DNA of 64,000 bases, taken from positions 129,050-193,049 of the forward strand of contig VXAU01002073.1 in assembly GCA_013399695.1 (NCBI GenBank), in the 5' to 3' direction. Each line of letters opens with the position of its first letter. Positions within the stretch are counted from its first letter, which is position 1. This DNA comes from Formicarius rufipectus. Lineage: Eukaryota; Chordata; Aves; Passeriformes; Formicariidae. Below, in pieces: positions 51,326-63,100 of this stretch. The notes beneath the pieces were generated by a model that was given only the letters and a program-made list of their open reading frames with translations, was not told the DNA's origin and did not search any database. Both the position numbers and the translations under genes were made by a program.

Positions 51326-54084
51326 AAAAGGCTGAGTGATCAGCTCACAGCTGGCCAAAGTCAACCCTCCAAAGCCTTAAAACTTTCACTTCAAAATCAT
51401 TAGTGATTCAAAGATTTTCTTTATATTAAATTACATTTTTATTAACTAAAACTTCCATTATGCAGACAGAATTTACACTCTGAATGCCATTTTTATTCAT
51501 GGAATACCACACTAATCTATGAACCACTCTGTTTCATGTTCAGATTGTTAACAATGTCTTGAATACTTTTCCTTCTACATTTTTGAGGCCACAGTTGCAC
51601 TTTCAGTAAGACAAAAGCTTCTCACAGTTGCTTTTCATTTTAATCTCCAAATATGGTCTAGTTAAGTAAATAGATATTAACTCAGACCAGAAGTGTAAAA
51701 GACTAAGATATCTGCTGACTTAAATGTGAACAAAAGCCACACATTTCTGCAAGTAAATTTATCATAAGTACTTGTGCAGAAAATCTTTATACTTTGAGAA
51801 AAGCTATTATTGTACATTGACAATTTAGGCTAATTTTCAAAAAACATAACTTAAAATTACCAGGAATTCAAGGAGGAAAGCATTACTTACCTCTTCTTCT
51901 TGGTTAAAAAGCAAAGAGGGCTTCCACATGGCTTAATGTACAGGCTACCTACGTAATTGTCTTGGAGTCATCATAACTATACACAAATTGTAGTTTTGGA
52001 AAGAAACATTTCAGAGGGTAGGGGAGAAAAAAGTAACAACACCAAAACAACTGAAAAAATATCCACTAAGATGGTTAGAAGGCAGTGTTCTCCAGTAACA
52101 CAGGCAAAGTAACTGATAGTACTGGATGTAGCTTGACTATTTGGATTATGTTGAGTTATTGAACTGCGAGAGCTGATGTTTGATAGGTGACATGTAGTGA
52201 GTCAAGGAACTGATGGTTACCTCTGAAATACTTCTCACTGGACATGAGAAATGATACTACACTTTTGATTTAGCAAAAATTTTTCATTTTATTCGTTTTC
52301 AGTCACAATCCCTTCTCCAAATACAGTTTTCTTCATTCCTATGCAGTCTATGAAGGGAAAATTCAAAGAAGCAGCCTGCAGGATTTCCCAATTTATGGAT
52401 GACATTTAAGTTAAGTTCATGTTTGTCAAGAAAAGGCATAACTATTTTGTTCTTAAGTCTTAATGCGAAACAAGTATTTGAAAGGTTATCACTAACTAAA
52501 TGCTTTATATAGCACATCCCAGACAAGGTCTCTTTAAATGTTTGAAATACCCTAGAAGTCTTGTGGGTTTTTTGTAAGTATGGTATTTCTAGAGACAAGT
52601 TATTTTTTATTACCCTGGGGATGTAATTTCTCTCAAGAATCCTGAGGAATACACTGAAGAATGTAGTCAAAGGTAAGAAATATTCCTATATTTAATGGAA
52701 TATTCCTTAAAGAAACTCTTGTGGAGCACTGTCTGTACATTAGTTCTCCACATTTCCAAATTGCTCAAGGAAGTTGACAAACAATGGGGATATACAAAAA
52801 TACCAAAAACATCTATGCCTCCTGCATCTTTTGTCCCAACAGTTCCCTGTCTTTGATGAAATTGAGAAACCTTCAGAATCAAGCTTCTTTGCACTCTTAA
52901 TTCCCCCCTCTTCCCCTCACAAATTGATTTATGGACCTTTAACTATGCTATCTATATGTTTGGGGGGAAAAAAAAAGTAACAGAGAGAAACTTACATGAA
53001 TCTGTCATGACAAATCCTAGAGAGTAAAAATAAATTGTTTCATTGTAATGATAAACTCCTCTTGTATGTAATTTAGTAAAAGCCAGTTATCATCAAAATT
53101 CTGAATTTATAGTGTTCGATAAAATGCTACTATCTGAAAAGCATTAATCAACATCACAAACTTAATGTGCATTGTCAAACTTCTCATTCTGTTCTGCCAA
53201 AGAAGAACATTTTTGACAAGTAGATTGATTGGTGAGATAACAGTATTTTACTGAGGGGAGAGTGTACAAGAACCTCAAAAAGAGATGTTAGCAGTAATTC
53301 TATTAGCTCATATAGAATCTGTGTATAATACTATTGTTTTGCAAAATGCATCTTAATAAGACTGATAAATTATTATGTGGTTATAAGAAATTCTATTTCA
53401 ATTTAATCTCATTTTCTTTGTAAAATAATTGATGAAGAGTGAAAGTGTATAAGTGATGTGAAAGATGCCCATTAGACCTGAATAATAAACAACTACAGAG
53501 TGCTTTGCTAGCTCAAGTGGTATAAAAAGGGTATTTTGAATTCTAGCTTTCAAACTTTAGTAAATGCAATGAAAAATAATATACTTACTTATACTTTGTT
53601 AAGTGTAACAGATACTGCAGAATTAATAGAGAAAACAGCTCCTTTTACAAAGAAAGCTTAACTGGCAGCCCCCTTTCTTCCCCAGAAAACAAACCACTAT
53701 TATGTCTTGTTTTCCCTAAATTTCAGATATTCTAGATATTGCAACCAGGTTGTTTTTGTGAAAGTGGATGGAAGGAAAGAAAAGGAATTTTAACACAAGA
53801 GCCTTATAAACAAGACCACACATTTGTCCCCTCAGTGTCAGTGCTGTTTGGAACAGACCTACCCACAAGCATCTTCCAAAACTGAGGGATTTAATAACTA
53901 GCATAGATTTTGGTGACCATAGATTTGACATGTTTGTGCCAAGCACTTACGTCTGTGTATCTGTTGTCTGGCAAGCATGGGAATATATGTCACTGAAGTA
54001 TGTTATATTCCGTTCATCCTGATCCAAAGGGCAGTACAAGGTAAAACTGTCTTCACTTATTCCATTGAAGTAGTCCAAGTATCT
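48994..54084. other. AT-rich noncoding stretch
   Basis: Contains the GA microsatellite listed separately. Two adjoining minus frames, 123 codons at 52299-52670 and 75 codons at 52667-52894, are the only long ones. Neither shows a known motif. No other repeat was recognised. Confidence 0.45.
51274..51323. repeat. (GA)n microsatellite, 25 pure units
   Basis: Fifty uninterrupted bases of GA, with a GAG preface at 51271. Perfect repeats of this length are usually polymorphic. Confidence 0.97.
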
Positions 54085-55021
54085 CCCGAAGTCAAATGAA
54101 CAGCCCTTCTGGATCAGACCAAGGGATTTATCTAGCCTTTTCTGTATTCAGTAGTTAGCCTTAAACAGGTATCTAGGGAAAAGTAAGAACAAAGCAAAAC
54201 AATGTAATGCTTTAACCCAGTATTTCTTCTTGTTCTCTGACTGGCTGTTCAAATTTCCCAGGCATTTTGCAGTTTACTTACTAACTCACAATGATATCTC
54301 ATTCCATGTGTTTTTACAATCACCTCTTTGAGCCCACATAAAATTCCATCTGACATCTTTTGGAAAGGCATTGAAGTGGTAAACAATCACTGTGGGAAGT
54401 CCTACAACACTTTTCAGATATCATCTCCTAGTGACAGGGACCAGCAGAGTCTCTCTCTCTCTGAAGACGGAATTCTTTCTCTAAGAGTGTTTTACTTCAT
54501 ATAAATCTACATTAATTTTAATCTGCTATTTTATTGCCCATTCATGATGTTTACTAATGTCTTTCTGTAATTCAATCTTCATTTTGAATAAAGTTTACTG
54601 ATAGCCTACTTTTCCAGGTGATCTATGAACACACAGAGCCCTCCTACTGCCGGTGACTTGTAACCAATTCAAAAAATGCATTATTTGCTTATTTCTGTTC
54701 CACATCTTTCAATTATTTTTTTTCAATTCATTCCCTCTTATTCCATGACCACTTAAATGTCTTGCAAGCTTTAGACGATGAATTTGGTCAAAATCTTTTG
54801 GAAACCCAAGACTATATTATTGAGGCAATCCCCAGCCACTAGCTTGTTGACTTTCAGTAAGAATTACTAAAGGCTGAAAAGGACTTCACTTTTCAGAAAT
54901 CATCCTCCAATTAGCTTATGTTTACCAAAATATCCACTAGTTGTCTTCTACTATAGATTTCTAACAACGACACTTAGAGGTCTGGAGTTGCCAAATTAGG
55001 ACTATATATTTATTCCTCTCT
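54085..55021 (-). mobile_element. Ancient amniote CR1 LINE fragment, highly decayed
   Basis: The plus strand follows, in correct order but with many deletions, the reverse complement of an old CR1 lineage that is abundant in turtles and crocodilians. Landmarks are GGATCAGACCAAGGGATTTATCTAGCC (54111), AATCTGCTATTTTATTGCCCATTCATG (54519), TTTCCAGGTGATCTATGAACA (54612), CCTCTTATTCCATGACCACTTAA (54734), GGTCAAAATCTTTTGGAAACCC (54786), GCTTGTTGACTTTCAG (54842), and CTACTATAGATTTCTAAC ... GGTCTGGAGTTGCC (54948-54993). The right part corresponds to sequence coding for the reverse transcriptase domain of ORF2, read on the minus strand, but no frame survives. Divergence is far greater than in the other CR1 copies, so it probably predates bird diversification. 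Confidence 0.8.
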
Positions 55022-56747
55022 AGACAACAGTTTTCAAAAGTGACTTGAACAACTAAGGATGCACACAGTTATTCATCCAAGTCATTTACTGCAAGAAGCA
55101 AACTCAGATGAACTACTCTATGTCAGCCTGTACTTGCATGTTCCATGTAATGCAAATCAGCCTCTACAATTAGCTCTCTGCCTAAACAAGAAATGTTCCT
55201 TCTTTCTTTAGTGGCCTGTTTAGAGAGATATGCAAATGTTAATGCTTTTGCTTCTATCTTACATAGGATGAACAAAGTGAAATCTTAATGCTCAGTACTG
55301 TCAAAAACACAGCATTTTCAATATTTTACAGTTATCAAGTGTGTGATATGTCTTATGAATCATTCATTGACTTGGATTAGAATTCAAACCAGCAATAATT
55401 TGTGTTATTAATACTGTAACTCTAATAGCTGGAATAAGGCAACATGCTACTCATGTTAGCTGTCAGCAGCAGAATTTTCTACCTGGGAAAGAGTTGCCAC
55501 TGCTGAAGTGCAAGAGTCACTGGGAGACATGATTGTAGGGAGGGAGGCTGATGTAGCCAGACTCCTTCATCAATGGAGTTGTTCTTCAGCAGCTATCAAA
55601 AATTCCTAACACTCATATACTTCTGCAATTTAAGTCACAGTGAAGAGATTTTCTATGTCTAGTCCTTCTGGAAGGAGAATCTGAAAATCAAACTCAGAAA
55701 AATGATTTTACACAATTAAATGAACCAGACACCTGCAGCAGTCCAAAATGCATACCACAACATCTGGTTTATGAAGTTAGCTTTTCATAAGAAAGTCCAT
55801 ATTATTTTATATTAGCCCCTGCCTAATAGCTTTTGCATTCATAATTAGAGTGACTGAGCTGACTCATGTAACCTTGTTAACCTGTAATATATTGTTTATA
55901 TCCTCCGGTTCTCCAACAAGATCAGCAGAAATTCCCAGGAAGAGATCACAGTCCACCTCTAGCCCTCAACCTCTCCATCAAATTATAGAGATCTGCTGCT
56001 GATACTGGTTACCCAAAATTTACTCAAGAGGAACAGAAACATCTTTCATAGAAGATATTAGATAAGTACATGGCTATTAGGAGGCTTAGAATAGTAAAAA
56101 AAAAAAAAAAAAAAGAGAGTAAAGAACCCATTATGGCCAGTGAGAAATCTGTTGCCAATTATTGCAAATCTCATAGAACTGTGCATATTTTGAAATCTCC
56201 CACTCCTAAAACCAATGTGTGAGGACATTATCAGAAGAGAACAACACCTTAAGTTAACAAGGAGTGGATAATCCCAGAAAAATCTTCTCCCAAGTGTTTA
56301 AAATTGAATATTTTTAAACTGATCTTGGAAGGGAAGAATAGTTTGAATTATAATTTAGAAAAGCTGAGGGGGTTAAATTTTTTATATTTATATGCATTTT
56401 TAATCAATCTTTCATATAAATAAATTGAACCCTTTATTCTCCAGCAGTGTTTAAACTTATTTGCTCTTTCAATGGGAAAAAATCAAATATGTTCATTTCA
56501 GCTTTCTGTGGAAATCACTTCTCAAAGTTATCACTTTTTATTCTCTTTCAATGGAAAATATATCCCAGTATTTTTCTGAATAAGCAGAACTTCAAAATTT
56601 GGACATTCCAATAAGTGATAAATATGTTTTAGGACAATCATTTGCTTAGCTTCAATATGATAATTGTAAAAATACCTGTTGTGCAGGAGACATAGCTACA
56701 TGGGTTATAAGGAACCCAAGTTTATGCATACACTCAGGGTTTGGGGC
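55022..56747. other. AT-rich noncoding stretch
   Basis: No recognised repeat except the A run at 56096-56114, and no exon candidate. The left part may include further unrecognisable CR1 sequence continuing from the ancient fragment. Confidence 0.45.
56096..56114. repeat. Poly(A) tract
   Basis: Nineteen consecutive A followed by GAGAG. Confidence 0.9.
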
Positions 56748-56835
56748 TTTTTGTTTTGGTGTTTTGTTTTGTTTGGGGTATTTTTTGTTGTTTTTTGTTT
56801 GTTTGTTCGTTTATTTTGTCATTGTTGTTGTTTTT
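56748..56835. repeat. T/G low-complexity tract, (TTTG)n-like
   Basis: About 88 bases of T interrupted by G, ending exactly where CR1 similarity begins. The CR1 copy may have inserted at the edge of this tract. Confidence 0.88.
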
Positions 56836-57421
56836 AGTCTTCTGAGGTGCATCAAAAGATGCATGACCAGCAGGTTGAGGGAGGTGGTTCTGCAGCTCTA
56901 CTCTACTCTTATGAGACTCCACCTGGAATGGCATGTCCAGCTCTGAGGCCCCCAACCTAAGGTGGTTATGGACCTGTTGGAACAAATCCAGAGGACAGCC
57001 ATAAAGATGATTAGGGACTTGGAACACTTCTCCTGTGTAGACAGGCTGAGAGAGTTGGGGTTGTTCAGCCTTGAGTAGAAAAGGGTCCAGGGTGACCTTA
57101 CAGCACATTCTTGTTCCTAAAGGGAGCTTATGAGAAGGTAGGACCAGGACTTTTTACAAGGCCAGGAAGGAAGTTTAGTAATGCCATTAAAGACAGTGGG
57201 TTTAAATTTAATATTAGGAAGAATATTTTACTGTGAGGGTGGTGAAGCACTGGAAATGGTTGCCCAGAGAACCAGGATAACCTGTTCCTGAAAGTATTTA
57301 AGGCCAGGTTGGATGAAGCTTTGTGCAGCTTGATCTAGTAAAAGGTGTCTCTGCTCATGGTAGGGAGGTTGGAACTTTAAAGCCCCTTCTAACCAAAATC
57401 ATTCTACAATTCTGCAATATA
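56836..57421 (+). mobile_element. CR1 LINE, 3' fragment of about 585 bp
   Basis: The longest young CR1 piece here. Landmarks in order are GGCATGTCCAGCTCTGAGGCCCCCAAC, GACCTGTTGGAACAAATCCAGAGGA, GACAGGCTGAGAGAGTTGGGG, TTGTTCAGCC, GGTTTAAATTTAATATTAGGAAGAA, GGTTGCCCAGAGAACC and AAGGCCAGGTTGGATGAAGC, then the tail ATCATTCTACAATTCTGCAAT. It covers the end of ORF2 and the 3' UTR, is 5'-truncated, and has no intact frame. A 124-codon minus frame across its 5' part is antisense noise. Confidence 0.95.
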
Positions 57422-58118
57422 TAAACATACTGGAAAAATTATGGTGATGGCAGGAAATAAAGGAGTTATTGTTTTACTGTACAGCATTCTGGCTGAAACC
57501 CTCTAATAAGAAAATTTAGTGAACCATTTTGCCTGAGGCACTACATACATGTTATTACTCTGCACATTTTGTTTCATACAGTACCTTAGGAACTCACTAA
57601 TAAAGAACGCATTATGCTTTTAAAAGAAGTTAGGAAGCACTGAGTATGTTCCACTAACTACAGAGTTAAAAGTAGCAGCAAAGATTTCCTTCTTCTATCT
57701 TATTTTAAAATAAGAACACTAAGTGGGCAGTAGGGAAGGAGTCTGCAATATCTTGAAAAGGGTAGAGCTACAAAATTTTGATGGCTCACAACTCACTAAA
57801 TTACAGTATAGGGGGGAGAAAAAAGTAACCTTATGATTCAGACTGTAATTAGCAGCTTAGAAAATGCAGAAGAGAAAATTAGTCAAATATTACAGCCATT
57901 CAGGGCCTTGAAAATAAGGACAAGAAGTTTAAAATCAGTGCACTAAATTTACAGCAAGCCCACAATGAAGAGAATTTTTAAAAGGAGATAATTATAGAAA
58001 AGAAGGCATATATAAGTTAGAGATGAGAGACTTCACACTGTAAAAAATAATCTTCTTCCTAGAAATAATGCAGTGAGAAAATTCAGAAAATAAAGCAATC
58101 CTTTCACTGATCAACAGT
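57422..58118. other. AT-rich noncoding stretch
   Basis: Nothing recognised. Confidence 0.45.
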
Positions 58119-58125
58119 TTTGTTT
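58119..58125. repeat. Possible target-site duplication of retroposon copy 2, left (TTTGTTT)
   Basis: Repeated at 58539-58545. Seven bases of T/G are weak evidence alone, but the position agrees with the borders inferred from copy 1. Confidence 0.45.
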
Positions 58126-58535
58126 GTTGTTGGCTGGACTTCGCGAACGAAGATCTTGGGATAAGCCTGCACAATGGATTTTTTAGGTGAGGCACAGTGT
58201 GCGCGGAACTGGCCCCACTCCCTTTACTCCTGAGGTTCATCTTGCCACGGCCGAGCACGCTCGGATGGTGACAGCAAGTTCCCCCAGGATCGAACCGGCG
58301 TCCTCAGAGGAGGAGCCGGCTCCACAGGCGGGGGCCTACGCCACTTGGCCAACGCCCGCCACCTCTCAAGTGTAACATACAAACAGAAAAGCAAAGCAAT
58401 AATGTCAGGCTGTTGAGCAATCCTGGGAGCCCACGTGGGTCAGAGCACCAGGGGAAGACCTCGCCTTATCCTGTCTGCCACCGAATGACACAAACGTGGC
58501 ACTGCAGCCAGGCCTGCAACACAAGTTGGGGCAAG
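58126..58535 (-). mobile_element. GC-rich SINE-like retroposon, copy 2 (5'-truncated)
   Basis: Aligns along its whole length to 36188-36602. Left ends coincide (GTTGT then the G/T-variant CGGCTGGAC block). The right end stops after GTTGGGGCAAG, about 18 bases short of copy 1, consistent with 5' truncation of a minus-strand element. Against copy 1 it has an extra 13 bases (TACAAACAGAAAA) after GTGTAACA near 58377, and about 22 substitutions, mostly transitions and several at CpG sites. Counts are by eye. The minus-strand 3' tail (AACAACAAACAAAAC) is slightly longer and resembles a simple-repeat tail. Confidence 0.72.
58287..58351 (-). promoter_or_regulatory. tRNA-like internal Pol III promoter in retroposon copy 2, B box damaged
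   Basis: Minus-strand A box TGGCCAAGTGG at 58341-58351 carries one G-to-A change relative to copy 1. The B box at 58287-58296 reads GGTTCGATCC, one base shorter than the consensus-length GGTTCGAATCC of copy 1. Loss of that base should weaken TFIIIC binding, so this copy is probably less active. Confidence 0.65.
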
Positions 58536-58538
58536 TAA

Positions 58539-58545
58539 TTTGTTT
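58539..58545. repeat. Possible target-site duplication of retroposon copy 2, right (TTTGTTT)
   Basis: Matches 58119-58125. Confidence 0.45.
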
Positions 58546-59753
58546 ACAGTCAGACAATAAAATCAGATTCAATAGTTTATCCAAAATCATTATTTCTGAT
58601 AGTAATATCAGAATATCATTAGGCTGCACCAAAAGTATGCAGAGATTTATTTTTGAACAAAAACTATTGTTTTTATTAAGGAGTGTACCTGGTATTCTGC
58701 CCCAGTTTAAAATAAGGACCAAAAGGTAGATTATTGAATTTTGCAATTCAAGAGATGCGATCCCTCAGCTCTACATTGAATATGAGAAGATACACAGAAA
58801 GTTCATTTCATTCAAATCCCTAGCTCTGAGAGGAGCTAGGAAACCAAAGCCAGATCTGGATGCTTGCCTCATTTAAGAGTAGCTATGGTCTCTCATTGCA
58901 AGGCAGTAGCTCCCTCTAGGCCTTTCACAGCCAGGACTCAGAAAAGCCACACAGATAGAAAGAGGTTGCCAGCAAGAGAACTAATAAAACAGTGTCATGC
59001 AAGCTATCTCCCACTGCTTTCTAGGACAAACTTAGATTTTTCTTTATAACTAATCCAAACAGTACACTTCAGCATCTAAAAAAATCTTTACTCAGGCTCT
59101 CCACACTGTTGTTAATCTGTCCCAGTGGTCAACTGTAGATTTCCCGAAGCTTTACTCTCCAAGTTGTTTTGAGCAGGCATAAAATGCATGGATCATATCA
59201 AATGACACTTAACATACATACATAAATTCATACCAGCACTTCCAGGAACACAGAGTATTTAGAGAATAGGAAAAAACAAAACAAAACCAAAACCAACCAA
59301 CCAAAAACAAACAAACAAATAAAAAAACCCCACACAACATTTTCCACACAGTCCTGACTTCTCTACACTTATTTTTTTCTCTGTCTCATGAATCATTTCC
59401 AGTGCTAGAATATGTACAGCAGGAATCTTTCCCAGGTTGGTTATGTGCTGCTTACCCTCTGCAACCAAAGTTAACTATCAGTGAATACAAAACCACCACA
59501 AAGTATGAATTTTTTTACTTTTTTCTTTTATGTGAAAGATCTCCAAGATATTGTGTGATATCCACTGAGCTAATATCAGCTGACAATACTCTTGTGTTGC
59601 ATTCCCTATAATGACTGACTGCCTTTTCGGAGGCCAGGCATTTCTAAAAAATCTTAGTGGTTTTTCTGTATAGATTTTTCCGAACCTGACAAGGGTAACT
59701 TCACATGGCATCATTATATGAAAAAGAAGGAAGAAATAAGATTATTTAGGATA
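58546..59753. other. AT-rich noncoding stretch
   Basis: Only the A/C-rich tract at 59271-59330 was recognised. Confidence 0.45.
59271..59330. repeat. A/C low-complexity tract, (AAAC)n / (CCAA)n-like
   Basis: Sixty bases of A runs broken by C, including ACCAACCAACC and ACAAACAAACAAA units. Confidence 0.9.
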
Positions 59754-59759
59754 CAGCAT

Positions 59760-60192
59760 TGTGGGAGTTGAAAATAGCTTGGTTTCAAGAAGCCTGTCTG
59801 GAAAGTCAAAGAGGCCTTGGGAATGTGTATTGGGAGGATACCAAGGCTGATAAAACTCAATCAAGTCTGCAGACATCTGCTGCTTCAGTATCTCCAAGCT
59901 GCCTGCATTTGACAAGATTTGTGGGTTTCTGTGTACTCCCTAGGCCGAATGGACTTTTACCTTATCAATCCCTTTGTTTCTTCTGTCTCATGCTCATGAA
60001 ATAGAAACTGACCTCAGATTCCTGAATGCCCCCATAGCAACCATAATGTAATCTCCTAGTTGTAATATCTCCTCCCATATTTAGCATAAAACCAGCCCCT
60101 AAGATGAATATTTATTCACTGAACCTATATGTTGTAACTTCAATAAACATCTCTGTTTGCACCCAAATCGGGATCGGAAACTGACCGCTACA
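59760..60192 (+). mobile_element. Solo LTR, same family as 8320-8740
   Basis: A 433-bp block from TGTGGGAGTTG to CCGCTACA, collinear with the LTR at 8320 apart from small indels. It shares GGAAAGTCAAAGAGGCCTT, GACAAGATTTGTGGG, TTGTTTCTTCTG and TATCTCCTCCCATATTTAGC. The poly(A) signal AATAAA is at 60142-60147. No primer-binding site follows, so this is a solo LTR. The flanks CAGCAT (59754-59759) and CAACAT (60193-60198) match at five of six bases and differ by one transition, which fits a 6-bp target duplication of some age. Confidence 0.85.
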
Positions 60193-60198
60193 CAACAT

Positions 60199-63100
60199 TA
60201 GACCTAAAAAATATTTCAGCAAACAGAAACTGAGATATACACAAACTGCTCCAATTTTCAGTGGGGATTTCTGAAGAAATATTCTATAATAAATCTAATT
60301 AGCTTCAAGGAAATGACAATAAGAGATCAGACGAGTAAGTAGGCTGGTTAAATCTACACTAGATTGAAAACTTCTCAACGGGAAAAAGACTAATGAAGAA
60401 AATTAGCAACTGTGATTTAGGTAACAAAATTCAAATTGTATTCTGGAATACAACTGTTAGGTTAATGATTTGTTGTGTAATGCATTCTGGGAACAAGAAT
60501 TTCTGAATATAAAAGGCCTAACATTCAGCTCAAAGCTCTTGGAATTACACCAGAAACATTCTACTTTTCCCGTTCTGTTCTAGGGTTGTGAATTCAGCTG
60601 ATCTTGGTTCCTGCATTTGCTTGTTAGTTGTACGCTGGTAATTATTCAATCCAAACTGAAGCCTGATATTTACAAAAAAATAACCTGAGGAACCTGGTGA
60701 GCTCCAATGTGATGTGATAGGAATTCTGGTAACCTCTTAAACTCTAATGGCTATGAACTATACGGATCAGGGTAAAATGCTAGTTAGATGACAGTCAGTT
60801 GGGGAAAGCATCTACAGAAAAGAGAGAAGGATATAAAAGGAAATAAAAAAATATCACCACTCCAAGTTTGCCTAAAGAAAAATCTGAAAATTACTATAAG
60901 ACTAGTAACCAATAAAAATAGCAAAAATTGGAGATTTTTGTGGAGGTTAAAAAAGATTAACAAAACTTACTTCAAAATTTAAGAAAACTACAGTTGTTTC
61001 ATTTAAAAAGTTATCATGAGAATTGCTCTATAGTTATTACTTTGGGAAAGACAACCATTACTGTGGGTCATACCATTCAATGAGAGTCCATTGTCATGCA
61101 CTAAAATGCCATTGTTGTTTCTGATTTATCAAAATGCAAACCTGACCTTTCTTTTAAGTTTACAATTCATATGATCTTCAGTTCATGGTAGTTTAGTCCA
61201 AGCAATATCTGGGAAACAAACTATTCAGTTGCCTGGATCTGAATTTATAGTCAAGATCAGCTAGTTTCAAAGTGCTAAACACTGAAGTAGATTTATACTT
61301 ACACCAGCATTAGTCAACTCAAACTATGTTTGAAAATGGTCTCTGTTTTTAGTTAGTGGTCTGCAAACCAAAATACTACATTATGAGTATTTTGCATGTT
61401 CTATACCTATCCCGTATCCAAATTTCCAAATAGATGTTGCACATAGAGGCAACAGAAGCTAAGCATAAGGTAGCACAGTAGCAAAAGACATGTCAAGGTG
61501 TGAGGAAAAGGGCCCAAAAATCCTACATGGTGATCCATATCTTCAGCTCCTGTACAGGTTACAACAGTAATAAATCAATTCTTGATACCTGAAAACAATC
61601 CAACATATATTTATTATACTAAAGTAAAAGACAGTCTAAAAAAGTACTTATGCCAGATTCTCTTTCAGGTGTAACCAAACAGTTAAGCAAGTTTGATTCA
61701 CTAAATCAGATGTAACTGAACACCTGGAGTGGAAATTTCCACCCATTACCAGTGGCATAGAGCAGCGTAATGTATGAGCTTATCCTGAAGAATGTCTCTG
61801 TTTAGCACCACAGAAAAGAAAGCAGTTCATCAGGTACATAGAACAATGCATATAATACAATTTAGATTCTTTAAAACCTCTAAATAAATGTGCAATGACA
61901 ATTCTAGAAGACCATGATGGGAACAACAAAACGAATTAAAAACTTTTTCAGGGTGAGAAACAGTTAATCTTTAATATATGTAAAGAACACATTTCCTCCT
62001 ACCAAATGCTCCCGTATGAAGATAGGAAAAACTAAAGCCTCAAATGTAGACTTAATTTTTGATGATACAATATTTAATATCAGATACAGAGAATATTGAA
62101 CCATGAAATATCCCATAAAGCCGTGTATGATCTCTGTAGAAATGTCAGTCAGCTGAATTCTGTGGAAGTTAAGAAATTTTCAAATGTGCTATTTGTCTTC
62201 AACCATTAAAAAACCTCTAAACCACTCAACCAAAATCCTGTCATGCTTGAATAACTCTAACAAGCATGATAATAGGTGTACAGTCTCTGAGGCTGTTTGG
62301 CAAACTACAAGATGCTTCAGTATTCTTTTCTCTGAATGCTAAATCTCAAGTAATGTGTTGTAGACCACTTATACCACACACAAAACAAATAAATCACAAT
62401 TTAAGGGCCTGGTGTTTCCACACAAGTCCATTAACAAAGAATAGATGAGAAAAGAAGTGATGGACTCTTTACCTGGGGCGGGGGGAAAAGCAATTATGTG
62501 GGGACAAACAGCTGCATTAAAAATGGCATAAGATATGGACAACCCTTTGGTGCACCATTTTGCAATTTTAGAACATCATACGCAATGAACTAAGTATGCT
62601 TCACACTTACCTTCTCAAATTCTTTGGGGGTTTAATCATTACTTTATAAATATAGAACAGAGATATAATGAGGACAATATCACTCTGGGAGAGGGTCTCA
62701 AATTAAGAAATTTCAAAACATCGTGAAGGACCCAGAAACACAAATCTCACTGAAAGCAAGCTCCTTTCACTGACAATTCCTATACCAAGAGGTGTCTAGC
62801 TCACACATATTCTATTGACTTATTCTGGGCATGTCTTTTTGGATGCTGAAAGGTTTACAATAAAAGCAAGTTACTTTACCTTTGTGATTGCATGGTGTAT
62901 TTAATTTTCAGATCCTACATTATTTATGATACTGGCCTGAATAAATCATATATGTCACAAAATACAATTCAAATGAATGGCTATCTTTTAGAGATTTGGT
63001 CAAATGCCCTAGGTCATTAACAGTGCAAATTAATTTTAAAAAGTTACTCAAATCTGCCTGCCATGAAAGATAAATCCTCACATCTAATAAACACTGGTGG

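Noticed and set aside
52299..52894. Two adjoining minus-strand frames (123 and 75 codons)
   Set aside because: I considered a decayed transposase or retrogene, but found no catalytic residues, terminal repeats or splice sites, and the frames differ.
60460..60700. Block with TATAAAAG that could be an old LTR or promoter
   Set aside because: No TG/CA borders, no poly(A) signal in the right place and no duplication found.
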